Shown here: positions 1 through 8,825 of the stretch, one piece after another
How positions within the stretch are numbered: position 1 is the first letter of the stretch
Layout: each line of letters begins with the position of its first letter
NCBI RefSeq assembly: GCF_028330985.1
Contig: NZ_JAQMUE010000105.1
Location: 37,079-101,078 of the forward strand
DNA from: Roseofilum reptotaenium CS-1145
Lineage (GTDB): Bacteria > Cyanobacteriota > Cyanobacteriia > Cyanobacteriales > Desertifilaceae
Direction: 5' to 3'
DNA: 64,000 bases
Translations under genes and position numbers: made by a program
The notes under the pieces: generated by a model
The model's input: the letters and a program-made list of their open reading frames with translations, nothing else
Databases searched by the model: none
What the model was told of the DNA's origin: nothing

Positions 1-489
1 CATCAGAAGTGGTCCAATGCACAAGTGGTGATTTTAGGCAATGGCGGATCGGCCCGAGCAGTGGTTGCCGGTTGTTTGGAGTTAGGGGTTGAGCGCTTGC
101 ATGTGGTGGGGCGTAATCTTGAGCGTTTGCAAGCTTTTCAACGGAGTTGGTCCAATCCTGTAATGATTCATGAATGGCATGAGTTACCGGATTTGTTACC
201 TGAAACCACAGTATTGGTCAATACTACACCCATCGGTATGTCTCCCAATGTCAATGAGACTCCGGTAGATGGGGAACTCTTGGCTCGTTTGCCTCAAGGA
301 GCCATATTATATGATTTGATTTATAATCCTCGTCCGACTCGTTTTTTACAATTGGGACGGGAGATCGATCTGCTCACGATTGATGGTACAGAAATGCTCG
401 TTCAGCAAGGAGCAGCCGCTCTACAATTGTGGCTTGATGAACCCACTCCCGTTGGGGTGATGCGTCAAGCACTTTTGGATGCGCTGTAA
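1..489 (+). CDS. aroE: Shikimate dehydrogenase, C-terminal part (cut by window edge)
   Basis: NADP-dependent reduction of 3-dehydroshikimate to shikimate in aromatic amino acid synthesis, in the cytoplasm. The reading frame is open to base 1, so the N-terminal substrate-binding domain lies outside the window. What is visible is the Rossmann half: the nucleotide loop GNGGSARA directly at the left edge, then the NTTPIGM motif typical of AroE, the conserved YDLIYNP segment, and the C-terminal GTEMLVQQGA helix whose Gln contacts shikimate. The GTG at base 25 is internal, not a start. Nothing is abnormal in the visible part. It is followed by a short interspersed repeat and then an unrelated Uma2 gene. 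Confidence 0.93.
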   Translation, partial: HQKWSNAQVVILGNGGSARAVVAGCLELGVERLHVVGRNLERLQAFQRSWSNPVMIHEWHELPDLLPETTVLVNTTPIGMSPNVNETPVDGELLARLPQGAILYDLIYNPRPTRFLQLGREIDLLTIDGTEMLVQQGAAALQLWLDEPTPVGVMRQALLDAL

Positions 490-553
490 TATCAATTAAT
501 AATTAACAATTTTCATGTCGGCGACAGCCGAAACAATTAACAATTATTTTAAG
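490..553. repeat. AT-rich interspersed repeat with AATTAACAATT arms (family D)
   Basis: The motif AATTAACAATT occurs twice, flanking a small GC-rich hairpin (GTCGGCGACAGCCGA, imperfect). The same AATTGTTAATT units recur in inverse orientation near 38382-38432. It looks like a non-coding interspersed element; function unknown. Confidence 0.4.
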
Positions 554-563
554 AGGACTGAGT

Positions 564-1133
564 ATGACAGTTGCTACTGTTGCTAAAGTCTGGACAGATG
601 ATGAGTTTATGGCGCTATCCAGTGATGGGCATCGTTACGAGTTGGTGGATGGGGAGTTAGTCGATATGGGAAATTCGGGAATGGAGCATGGCTATGTGGC
701 CTGTCTTTTGGTAGCCGAATTGATGGCTTTTGTACGCCAAAATAAATTAGGGGCAGTGTGTGATTCGAGTACAGCGTTTACCTTAAAAGAGGGTAATCGG
801 CGATCGCCCGATATTTCTTTTATCAGTCGTGACAGATTGAAGGGATTAAGCCGTCCGCCCCGGGGATTTTTTCAGGGATCGCCAGATTTAGTGGTGGAAA
901 TTTTGTCCCCAGGAAATACAGTAGAGGAAATGCATACCAAGATCGTAGAGTATTTCCAGAATCAGACGCGCCTGTTGTGGATGATTCATCCTGATGAACG
1001 GTATATCTTGGTTTATCACTCTCCTGAGCCTGATCGTCTCTTGCGGGTAGGAGATACACTTGATGGAGAGGATGTGATAGTGGGGTTTTCGATGGCAGTA
1101 TCAGATTTATTCGAGCCATGGGATTTTGAATAA
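564..1133 (+). CDS. Uma2 family endonuclease (DUF820)
   Basis: A member of the large cyanobacterial Uma2/DUF820 family, which has a restriction-endonuclease-like PD-(D/E)XK fold; its biological role is poorly known and many copies per genome are usual. The 189-residue length is typical. Visible family features are the N-terminal YELVDGELVDM strand-turn, PDISF near residue 88, the active-site-like PDLVVEILSP near residues 108-117, and the EYFQNQTRLLWMIHP segment. The ATG is preceded by AGAGG at good spacing. It stands alone between aroE and a convergent replication-protein gene. A DNA-related role is inferred from the fold only. Confidence 0.85.
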   Translation: MTVATVAKVWTDDEFMALSSDGHRYELVDGELVDMGNSGMEHGYVACLLVAELMAFVRQNKLGAVCDSSTAFTLKEGNRRSPDISFISRDRLKGLSRPPRGFFQGSPDLVVEILSPGNTVEEMHTKIVEYFQNQTRLLWMIHPDERYILVYHSPEPDRLLRVGDTLDGEDVIVGFSMAVSDLFEPWDFE

Positions 1134-1208
1134 AGTTTTAGAAATTGTGAATGTTACGAATAGATGGAGAAACTGTGTAATGAGGTACAGTTGGAAAAGA
1201 TTCTCTCA

Positions 1209-1231
1209 TCTCCCCAAAAAGCATGGGGAGA
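1209..1231. terminator. Hairpin between convergent genes
   Basis: TCTCCCC pairs with GGGGAGA around a 9-base loop, between the ends of the Uma2 gene and the convergent CyRepA1 gene. There is no clear T-run next to it, so the terminator assignment is weak. Confidence 0.3.
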
Positions 1232-1303
1232 ATCCCACAGTCCTACCTTTTTGAAGGAGGATGGAAATGTACCTCGAAAAGCAATGAATAAAGATGCCCT
1301 AAA

Positions 1304-4300
1304 TTATTCCTTAAATAGACTCAGTTGTTGGTAGCGATCGCCCTCCGACTCCTCTACCTTAGTTAGATCGGGAAGCGTCAACGGGATGCGAGGATAGGTA
1401 TTTCGATCCGTGAGATCGCGCTCTAACCATTGCTGAAACACTTGTTCTCTGGGATCTTCAGGACAAACTAAGCCATAGATGCGTAGGCGTTTTTGCGAAC
1501 CCTTGAGACTCGTGCAACGTTGATATTCTAGACTATAGCCTAAGAGGTTAATGAAACGGCGCATAATCATAATTCCAGAGGAATTTTTCGCTAGTCCAAT
1601 ACCGAAGAGCGATCGCACTTCCTGACGGTTCGAGAGAGCAATGTCCTGTAACTGCTGCAAATCGATATCGGTATTCATAAATACGCGCTCTGCATCGGCA
1701 ATTAAACCGGGAATGCCTAAAAGTTCCATCGCACCAATCTTTGACCCCAATTGAGAGCCGTTGAAATCGGGTAAAAAGAGACCACCGGATCTCCGTGATA
1801 GTAACTCCCGTGCCATAGCCGTATCGCGATCGGCTAAATAGGGACGGCCGACGGTGAGAAAATAATGATACTGCAATTGCTCGTACCAGCCGCGATCGTC
1901 TAAGCTGACTAACTCCGGAGTCACGGGAATTCCATACTTTTGCCACAATTCCTGATGGCGAGATCGGTGTCGTTGATCGGGGGTTTGACTACTGCGATGG
2001 CACATCTCTTGCGGGGAAATCACGGAAGTCAGTTGAACCGTGGAATGGGCGATCGCTTCACATTCTGCCTGATAATTTTGCGCCAACACGCGATCGATCA
2101 TAGTCTTTAAGCTCGGTTCGCTCTCCTCTTCTGGCGCTTGCGTCTGCTCTACTGCGGGTTGACAAACATGACCTTCAGCCATTAATCCGCCGATCGCCGC
2201 TTCGCGATACCGCGCCATTCCCCCATTAAACCGTACTGCCAATTTGGCCCAAGTCATGAGGGACTCTGCTTGAAATCCTAAGTCTAAACCATCCAACTGG
2301 GTAAAATCGGACTGTTGCAACAGGCGAATATTCATCTGAGTTAACCGATGTTCGCAACTGAGTAAACTGGCAAGAGAGGTAGATCCATTTCCCACCCGGT
2401 TAAAGCCATAGGGAGCCACCCAGAGATATCGAGGCACAGTTTCCCTGACTCGTGACAGAGCTTGGCGGACAGAGTTCTCGGCTTGGATGCCTTGGGCGAT
2501 CGCCCACACCGAGGTAAAATGACCCCGAAGATCGATACTCACGCCGGTTTCAATGGCTGGAGAAGCCAAAACGCCATCATACTGACTCAACAATTCATCT
2601 AAACTCTGGCCGCGATCCATACAACCATAAGCGGGATGAGTTGGATCGGACAACGTTTCCGAATCAATGCGCAAAAACCGATGCTCAGGAAATCGCTGCT
2701 GTAGATAGCTCTCTAGGGTAATGGTTCCCCACTTACTGCCCCGTTTCTGAGCCGATAAACAGACCATTGGTCGTCCCCCAGCCGCAATATGATGGGCTAA
2801 ATCTTGGACTAGGCGCTCTGGGGTTTTATCCTCATAGCTATATACCCGCCAAGCCTCTTGGGCGCTCGGTTTCCAGGTATTTTCCACCACCGCTACATCC
2901 GGGTCAATTCCAGAGAGGGCAATCAAATAATCTAGGGCAATATCACTTAAGTCTGCATCGGCTACCCAAACTTGACCGCTGCCCCCTAAAACGTTTTGGA
3001 TTAAGGTTTTCAAGGTATTGAGAATAGCCACCCGGTGACGACGACAGGTGCTGGAATTTAAACCATGCCACAGTACTTGCTCGATTTCATCAATCACCAC
3101 CAGGGCATTTTGCCACTCTTGGGGATTAAACTGGGCGCGGGAGTTGGGATGCAGCGAGTCAATGCACAGCACCACCCCCGGATCTGGAGAGGCTTCACCC
3201 GCAAGCGTTGGAAGGCCAAACCGAGTCGCTAAAGATTCTACCAGTTGCACCCGATGACTGATGACAAGGACGGGTTGTCCTGCGCGTTTGGCTTGATTAA
3301 CGATGGTTTCGAGTAGTTGGGTTTTCCCGGTTCCTTTCGCAGATTTGATCGCTACCAGTTGGGCGCTTTCCGGTAGGGGAAGAGTGGCCGGAAAATAGCG
3401 GTCATTGAGGGTGAGGGTGCGGGGATAGGTGAGCTGTTGGGTGATGGTGGCTTTCCAGCGCTCAAAGGGGATGGCTTGGCTGTAGGCTTGGTGAAAGCGG
3501 GCTGAACTTTGGCTGGCGATCAGATCGTCTACTCCTTTTCCCCATTCTGGGTTCCAGGTGACGATCTTGACTTGACATCCGGCTTGTTGCAGGAGATACC
3601 CCATGCGGCGAATGGCGGTTTGAACGGCGCGTAGGGTTTGGGGTTTGGTGTCTTGGTCGAAGACCATATATATGGGTCGGTTGGCAGCGATAAAGGGTTG
3701 CAGTTCAGGGATAAGATGGGGATGACCGATGCGCCGACCTTGGTTATTTTTGGGGATACGATAGCCACTATGGATACCGGGAAGGGCGATCGCTCCATAG
3801 CCTGCGGTGAGCAGAGCGCCGGCTTTTTTGGCTCCTTCGGTAATGCACAGGGGAAGGCTGGGATTATCTTTTACCCACTGCCAAAAGCCGCGATCGGAGT
3901 GTTCGGGCTGGATCTGTTCGGGGGTGAGGGGGACGTTTCCCCGGTTGGCGATCGTTTGCCAGATGGACTGGGTAACTCGCAGGGCAAAGAGTCGGGTGGG
4001 GGTTTTGGGGGGATGTTCGTATTTGATCGGTTTGCCATCTGCATAGCGCGGTTGAGCGGGTTTGAAGCATCCCCAGTCCTCATCTTCTCCAGTAATGGGG
4101 TTAATACCGGAACACCACCATCCCCCTTGCCGAAGATGTTGATAGCGTTGCATAATGGTAGCTCGCAACCGGCCATCTTTACGGCGGGGCAGGTCGTCTG
4201 CGTACAAGAGATAGTCGTAGGGGGTTTGTCCTTCGAGGGGGATGACATTCAGGCGGGTAAGCTGGAGATCGACTCCACTGGCTTCCCATTCAAGTAGGTG

Positions 4301-4357
4301 GTTCACGGCGGTTGCGTTGGCTTGACTAGAGATAGGGGTATTTATCGTAAACCACAC
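1304..4357 (-). CDS. Plasmid replication protein, CyRepA1 type (TOPRIM/DUF3854 plus helicase)
   Basis: A 1017-residue protein of the type annotated as cyanobacterial plasmid replication protein CyRepA1. In order: an N-terminal region with conserved WWCSGINP (residues 80-87); a DUF3854/TOPRIM-like primase core with ITEGAKKA at 172-179 and acidic FDQD at 233-236; then a helicase-type NTPase with Walker A SAKGTGKTQ (339-347), ISHRVQL (367-373) and Walker B VIDEIEQ (421-427). The C-terminal 300 residues show no motif I recognise. It probably primes and unwinds DNA for replication of a plasmid or integrated element. The start is GTG; no strong ribosome site is visible. Its neighbours are chromosomal (aroE), so it is either a plasmid relic in the chromosome or a chromosomal homologue. 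Confidence 0.8.
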   Translation of the reverse strand: MWFTINTPISSQANATAVNHLLEWEASGVDLQLTRLNVIPLEGQTPYDYLLYADDLPRRKDGRLRATIMQRYQHLRQGGWWCSGINPITGEDEDWGCFKPAQPRYADGKPIKYEHPPKTPTRLFALRVTQSIWQTIANRGNVPLTPEQIQPEHSDRGFWQWVKDNPSLPLCITEGAKKAGALLTAGYGAIALPGIHSGYRIPKNNQGRRIGHPHLIPELQPFIAANRPIYMVFDQDTKPQTLRAVQTAIRRMGYLLQQAGCQVKIVTWNPEWGKGVDDLIASQSSARFHQAYSQAIPFERWKATITQQLTYPRTLTLNDRYFPATLPLPESAQLVAIKSAKGTGKTQLLETIVNQAKRAGQPVLVISHRVQLVESLATRFGLPTLAGEASPDPGVVLCIDSLHPNSRAQFNPQEWQNALVVIDEIEQVLWHGLNSSTCRRHRVAILNTLKTLIQNVLGGSGQVWVADADLSDIALDYLIALSGIDPDVAVVENTWKPSAQEAWRVYSYEDKTPERLVQDLAHHIAAGGRPMVCLSAQKRGSKWGTITLESYLQQRFPEHRFLRIDSETLSDPTHPAYGCMDRGQSLDELLSQYDGVLASPAIETGVSIDLRGHFTSVWAIAQGIQAENSVRQALSRVRETVPRYLWVAPYGFNRVGNGSTSLASLLSCEHRLTQMNIRLLQQSDFTQLDGLDLGFQAESLMTWAKLAVRFNGGMARYREAAIGGLMAEGHVCQPAVEQTQAPEEESEPSLKTMIDRVLAQNYQAECEAIAHSTVQLTSVISPQEMCHRSSQTPDQRHRSRHQELWQKYGIPVTPELVSLDDRGWYEQLQYHYFLTVGRPYLADRDTAMARELLSRRSGGLFLPDFNGSQLGSKIGAMELLGIPGLIADAERVFMNTDIDLQQLQDIALSNRQEVRSLFGIGLAKNSSGIMIMRRFINLLGYSLEYQRCTSLKGSQKRLRIYGLVCPEDPREQVFQQWLERDLTDRNTYPRIPLTLPDLTKVEESEGDRYQQLSLFKE

Positions 4358-4499
4358 TATCTGTAGTTGGCAAGTCAGTTAACGAAGATTTATGACTCTA
4401 GATGTAGGGGGCGTTTGGCGATCGCCATAGAGAAAGGTAGCGAGCAAGATGCTCACACTGCTCTATGACCTCATTTTTAGCTGTGTCACGGCACTACTG

Positions 4500-4895
4500 C
4501 TATGGTGAATATGGGGGCAATGAATCGATATTTCCTAAAGCAAAATTCAGCATTTCTTCCCCCTGAGATACCAGTTGTTCCACATCAGTTTCTGAAATAT
4601 CGAGTTCGGTGTTGTAATCAGCTCTTAATCGGATTCTTTCCGCATCAATGAGATAGCGATGTAGCTCAACCGGAATGCGATTAGTGCGAGCAAATATCCT
4701 ACCAAAAGCGGCGATAACTGCTGAATGTTTAGAGTAGGACAACCCTTCGCCTTCTAAAAATGCTGTGGCAATGTAAAACATAGCGTAGTAAGTGCGCGAT
4801 GCCGCAAAATCGGGAAAACCTGTACGGTTTAACTCTCTGGCAGCTTGTAGACTGCGATTCGCTTTTTCCAGCAATTTTTGCTGTTCTGGTGTCAT
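4500..4895 (-). CDS. HEPN domain protein (toxin of a HEPN/MNT pair)
   Basis: A 131-residue all-helical HEPN protein. The N-terminal helix (EKANRSLQAARELN), the AASRTYYAMFYIATAFLE helix, SKHSAVIAAFG and the RLRADYN motif near residues 87-95 are the conserved parts of the minimal HEPN family paired with nucleotidyltransferases. HEPN proteins of such pairs are usually RNases neutralised by modification from the partner. The ATG overlaps the stop of the upstream MNT gene by four bases, so the two are translationally coupled. It lies in a mobile or defence-like stretch between a replication protein and an NB-ARC protein. I do not see an unambiguous R-x4-6-H RNase motif, so catalytic activity is uncertain. 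Confidence 0.85.
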   Translation of the reverse strand: MTPEQQKLLEKANRSLQAARELNRTGFPDFAASRTYYAMFYIATAFLEGEGLSYSKHSAVIAAFGRIFARTNRIPVELHRYLIDAERIRLRADYNTELDISETDVEQLVSQGEEMLNFALGNIDSLPPYSP

Positions 4896-5215
4896 AGGGG
4901 TATTCCTTCTCGGCGGATGTTACGAAAGAAGCTATTGTTATACTCTTGGAATTGGCGACTACTGGCTAAAGCACAGCTTATCAAGGTATTATGTTCTAAG
5001 CATAAATCGGCAATAGTTTTGCTAATTCTGTTGCTCTCTTCAGAATATTGAAAGTCTTGTTTCAGAATGATTAAAATATCGATATCTGAGTCAGATTCTG
5101 CATCCTCTCTTGCTTGAGAACCATAGAGAATAATTTGGTCAATTTGCTGACCATATAGGGTTTTCAGTTCTTGACAGGTTTGGTTTAAGATAGTGTTAAG
5201 AGTTTCTTTGGTCAT
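4892..5215 (-). CDS. MNT-type nucleotidyltransferase (antitoxin partner of HEPN)
   Basis: A minimal nucleotidyltransferase with the signature GSQAREDAESDSDID: the GS motif followed by the D-x-D metal-binding pair, then DILI. In characterised HEPN/MNT modules the MNT protein AMPylates and silences the HEPN toxin. The frame extends to an ATG at 5254, but the internal ATG at 5215 (MTKETLNTI) is my preferred start because the family begins about 30 residues before GS. Neither has a strong ribosome site. From 5215 it overlaps the end of the NB-ARC gene by 20 bases, so all three minus-strand genes may be cotranscribed. Confidence 0.82.
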   Translation of the reverse strand: MTKETLNTILNQTCQELKTLYGQQIDQIILYGSQAREDAESDSDIDILIILKQDFQYSEESNRISKTIADLCLEHNTLISCALASSRQFQEYNNSFFRNIRREGIPL

Positions 5216-6614
5216 CTTTGATTTCAACCGGTGATCTTTCCAATTGTTTATCATTACCGTGCAAAGCGCTATAGTGTTTAATTACGGGTTCTAGAATCAA
5301 CTGGAGGTGTTTAGAGTCTAGAGATTTTTGAATAAAGCCCCGTTTTCTTAAAGAGTAAATGGTGGCTAAAAGATTGAGGTCTGAGGGAAATGGTTCTGAA
5401 GGAAGGTTAGACAGATCGCTGATGTACTCTTGATGAGCTAAGTAGGATAATAGAGATTTTTCAGAAGCAGATAAACGCTCATAATGGTCTCTGATAATAA
5501 TTTCTATATCGCCTAAAAATAGCTGAGAATAAGATAGGAATTGGACGACACTACCATTAAATAGGTCTTGGATCGTAGCAGCAATAATGTTAAGCCATGA
5601 AGGATTTTGACTGTAGCGGTTGATGAGTTCTAACCATTGCTCTGGATCGTTTAATCCTCTATTTTGTAAGATCTCTTGCGCTAGTTCGATAGAACCGGAT
5701 AATAGGAGACTATGACCAGGACGATTTTCGGCTTCTAGGGTGGCTATTTCTGGGGGTTGTTCCCAACTGAGGAGCAGTATGCAACTGTTGTGGGGCGATC
5801 GCCCAATATCTTGCAGCAGTTTACCATAATTCTGGTATTCGGGTAAGTAGCGACCAACGAGTTCCCCAGGGGTGAGGGTTTCGTGGAAGTCGTCAAGGAT
5901 AATGAAACAACGGTGCGATCGCAAGTAGTCCAGTAGTGAGCGATGTTCGCTTGTTTCTCCTTGGGAGAGGAATTGGATTAAGCCAGTTGTGAGGGCGTTA
6001 AGATTGGGAAAGGTGCGGTGACTATACCAGATTAGGCGATCGAAATGCTCTGCGATCTCGTCTACGACTTGGGTTGCAAGGGCGGTTTTTCCCATTCCCG
6101 ATAATCCATAGATGGTGATAATGGCGCTATTTTCGTTGAGTATCCAGTGTTTGAGCGTGTTGAGTTCCTCTGTACGGTGGGGATAGAGGCGATCGTATTT
6201 GGGGATGTGGGTGCGATCGTGAATTTTATTGGGTTGATTGACTATAGAATGTAATTCCTTTTTTCCATTTTTATCAGAATTCCCACTTTTACTACAAAGA
6301 TGGATCTCACTTCCAAAAATTTTACTTTGTGCAAAATTGCCAACGCTTGAATTGGAAATATAGTATCTTTCCATTGCAGCGCGGAGATTAGATTTATTAA
6401 CTTTTTCCTCCAACTCTTCCGATAAAAACTTGTACAACTCACCCGCCACCCTCTTCACATTCGCTTCCGTACAATGATATTCCTCCGCTATTTCCCGATA
6501 CTTCTGGTTATTCCACACCCCCGTTAACACTGCCTGCTCCAGATTATTAAAATGCGATCCCGTTTTCGCCAGCATTAGCTCATCAGCCCAGTCAACAATT
6601 TTTTCGACATCCAT
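5196..6614 (-). CDS. NB-ARC (STAND) NTPase with N-terminal vMAP-type helix-turn-helix domain
   Basis: About 472 residues. The first 75 residues (DWADELMLAKTG, then a winged-helix-like YREIAEEYHCTEANVKRVAGEL) match the N-terminal HTH domain found in vWA-MoxR-associated (vMAP) and cyanobacterial NB-ARC proteins. A linker of about 80 residues follows. The NB-ARC core has Walker A GLSGMGKT (about 170-177) and Walker B IILDDF (about 240). The C-terminus ends after the winged-helix part and lacks WD40 or TPR sensor repeats. STAND proteins of this kind are signalling or defence switches. The frame begins 30 bases earlier, but alignment to the paralogue at 39660-40967 favours this ATG. It overlaps the MNT gene downstream. 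Confidence 0.8.
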   Translation of the reverse strand: MDVEKIVDWADELMLAKTGSHFNNLEQAVLTGVWNNQKYREIAEEYHCTEANVKRVAGELYKFLSEELEEKVNKSNLRAAMERYYISNSSVGNFAQSKIFGSEIHLCSKSGNSDKNGKKELHSIVNQPNKIHDRTHIPKYDRLYPHRTEELNTLKHWILNENSAIITIYGLSGMGKTALATQVVDEIAEHFDRLIWYSHRTFPNLNALTTGLIQFLSQGETSEHRSLLDYLRSHRCFIILDDFHETLTPGELVGRYLPEYQNYGKLLQDIGRSPHNSCILLLSWEQPPEIATLEAENRPGHSLLLSGSIELAQEILQNRGLNDPEQWLELINRYSQNPSWLNIIAATIQDLFNGSVVQFLSYSQLFLGDIEIIIRDHYERLSASEKSLLSYLAHQEYISDLSNLPSEPFPSDLNLLATIYSLRKRGFIQKSLDSKHLQLILEPVIKHYSALHGNDKQLERSPVEIKDDQRNS

Positions 6615-6836
6615 TACAAACTTCACACATAAAATTTTGTACATTCTACCGCTTTTGTGATTCCTTTACAACTTTTCTTGACTAAACTAGACTTTTATAT
6701 CACAAAATAAAACAACTTAGAAACTGAAATTATATTCTATAATAGTCTTTTTTTGACTTGAAAAAAGTTGAATAAAGTTTACCATAAGATTGAAGTATTA
6801 AATACAACGATATCCTAGCTTAGGGTTCGATAGACT

Positions 6837-8351
6837 ATGCATTACATTGCAGTAGCTGAGAATGCACATGATTCTTGTATCACAATTGCCAATGATTGCA
6901 ATATTATTTTACATTTAGAGATAGAACGCTTTTTCAACCACAAGCGCTACAGATTTAATAAAAGTTCTACATTGTTTTCCATTATATCTCTGCTTATTCA
7001 TGAACTTAAAATTAATGATAATATTACATTTATCATTAGCAGACATAATGGAGAAAAACTATATCCTGAAATCATTGAATACATTTATAGAAATTTTCCC
7101 AAATCACAGATAGAAGAAGTGCAACATCTAGATTGCCATGCATCCTTCTGCTACCTTACCAATTTTGATGATGCCTTGGTTTTAGCAATGGATGGTGGTG
7201 GAGACTATCGAATACCCCTACATAAAGCAAACTCTTTTATCTATCACTACAAAGACAAAAAGTTAAACTTTATAGAATCTCCATTTAATCAAGGTTTTGA
7301 TGGATTTGATGGCAAGCTCTGGGCAATCATTGCTTATAAACTATTTAATGATGTCAACGCTGCTGGCAAAGTAATGGGTTTAGCAGCATATGGTGAATTT
7401 AGCGAACAATATAAAGAGGTATTTTTAAATAATAAGTTTTCTCATTTAGGATGGGTATTTGATCGGGAGTCTTTAGATAGGCTTTGTAGTTATTTAGATG
7501 TTCAAACCCCACATGATGCAGCTTCTCTAGCTTTTACACTGCAAAAAATGTATACCGAAAACCTAATTAGTACACTACAAAATTATAGACATTACTCAGA
7601 TAATTTGGTTCTAACAGGAGGATGTGCGTTAAATGTGATCGCCAATACTAAGCTAGGCGAAGCATTAGGATACAAAAATATTTATGTTCCATCTTGTCCA
7701 GGAGATGAAGGACAGTCTCTAGGGGCATTATTATACTACTTTAGTTCTCAAAATAAAAAAATGCCTATTACTAACCTTCCGTATTTGGGTCGGGGAATTG
7801 AAAATAGTCCTATTTCTGATTCAATTTATAAAAAACTAACTGAACTAATGCTAAATGGCAAAGTTGTTGCTTGGCATATGGGACGCTCTGAAACTGGCCC
7901 TAGAGCGCTAGGACATAGAAGCTTATTAGCCATTCCAACGACAATGGAATTAAAAACTATTGTTAGTGAAAAAATAAAAAAAAGAGAATGGTTTCGACCG
8001 GTTGCACCAGTTGTGTTAGAAGAGTATGCTTCGGACTGGTTTGATGTCCAATATAGTTCTCCTTATATGTCATTTACCGCCAAAGCTAAACCCAAAACCA
8101 AAGAACTTGCTCCTGCAATAGTTCATGCAGACGGTACAAGCCGTATTCAAACTTTATCTCGATCCCATAATCCTGAACTACATGAGTTGATTTCAAGAAT
8201 CTATGAAATCAATGGAATCCCTATCCTTATGAATACCTCATTAAATTGTGCTGGTTTTCCTATTTGTGATACAGAAGAACATAGTCAAAACTTCTTTGTT
8301 TCTACAGATGTTCATATCTTGAATATTAATGGCAAGGTTTATATCAAATAA
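6837..8351 (+). CDS. Carbamoyltransferase (NodU/CmcH/TobZ family)
   Basis: A full-length 504-residue O-carbamoyltransferase. The N-terminal Kae1-like part, which makes carbamoyl adenylate from carbamoyl phosphate and ATP, shows the metal-ligand region HLDCHAS (about 95-101), LAMDGGGD and TGGCALN (about 258). The YrdC-like C-terminal part shows GRSETGPRALGHRS (about 348-361), REWFRPVAPVVL and the NTSLN motif. The acceptor is probably a sugar or nucleoside hydroxyl. It is the first gene of an AT-rich, same-strand group with two glycosyltransferase loci, so a carbamoylated glycoside is the likely product. Base composition is visibly lower in GC than the flanks and lacks HIP1 sites, which suggests transfer. 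Confidence 0.92.
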   Translation: MHYIAVAENAHDSCITIANDCNIILHLEIERFFNHKRYRFNKSSTLFSIISLLIHELKINDNITFIISRHNGEKLYPEIIEYIYRNFPKSQIEEVQHLDCHASFCYLTNFDDALVLAMDGGGDYRIPLHKANSFIYHYKDKKLNFIESPFNQGFDGFDGKLWAIIAYKLFNDVNAAGKVMGLAAYGEFSEQYKEVFLNNKFSHLGWVFDRESLDRLCSYLDVQTPHDAASLAFTLQKMYTENLISTLQNYRHYSDNLVLTGGCALNVIANTKLGEALGYKNIYVPSCPGDEGQSLGALLYYFSSQNKKMPITNLPYLGRGIENSPISDSIYKKLTELMLNGKVVAWHMGRSETGPRALGHRSLLAIPTTMELKTIVSEKIKKREWFRPVAPVVLEEYASDWFDVQYSSPYMSFTAKAKPKTKELAPAIVHADGTSRIQTLSRSHNPELHELISRIYEINGIPILMNTSLNCAGFPICDTEEHSQNFFVSTDVHILNINGKVYIK

Positions 8352-8384
8352 CTAATCTAAATTTTTGAGGGGACTAGAAACTCA

Positions 8385-8825
8385 ATGAAAAAAATACTGA
8401 TCTATGCTGCTCCTTTTTCTTACGGGCCAACCGGCAAGGCATTATCTTTAGCAAGCCACTTAAAAGATGATTACAATATTGATTTTGTTGCCTATGACAC
8501 TAGCTGGGAACTAATTGCCTTAGATGGCATGAGTATTTCAAAACAAAGTCAGCTTATCCCACTAGAGAATTTAGACGATCAAACACTGTTACAATATTCT
8601 TTGATTATAAGCTGTAGTGATTTAAGTTTAGCATTAAGAGCTAAAAGCTTAGGAATCAAATCAGTTATGTTTGACTCTGTTTTTTGGTGGCGCTCCCCGA
8701 ATATAGAAGACATAATTTCCATAGATGCTTATATAGTTCAGGATTTTTTGGGTGTTGACCATGAAATTAAATTACTTGGCAAACAGCCTTGTAATCTTTA
8801 TAAGGTAGGTGCAGTACATCGATAA
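8385..8825 (+). CDS. GT-B glycosyltransferase, N-terminal half (apparent frameshift)
   Basis: 146 residues resembling the acceptor-side Rossmann domain of a MurG-like GT-B enzyme: KILIYAAPFSYGPTGKALSLA at the start and FDSVFWWRSP with YIVQDFLGV later. By eye this resembles cytosylglucuronate-synthase-type enzymes from nucleoside antibiotic pathways, but I cannot confirm that. A good AGGGG-type site (GAGGGGAC) precedes the ATG. The frame stops at 8823-8825 just after YKVGAV, where such enzymes normally continue into the donor-binding domain, which is encoded in the next frame from 8809. The combined length (about 375) equals a normal single enzyme, so this is probably one gene broken or read through a frameshift. 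Confidence 0.7.
   Translation: MKKILIYAAPFSYGPTGKALSLASHLKDDYNIDFVAYDTSWELIALDGMSISKQSQLIPLENLDDQTLLQYSLIISCSDLSLALRAKSLGIKSVMFDSVFWWRSPNIEDIISIDAYIVQDFLGVDHEIKLLGKQPCNLYKVGAVHR

Noticed and set aside
3638..4297. A 219-codon plus-strand frame inside the CyRepA1 gene
   Set aside because: It is antisense to a well-supported gene with clear motifs, has a low-complexity Gly/Phe-rich product and no homology that I recognise.
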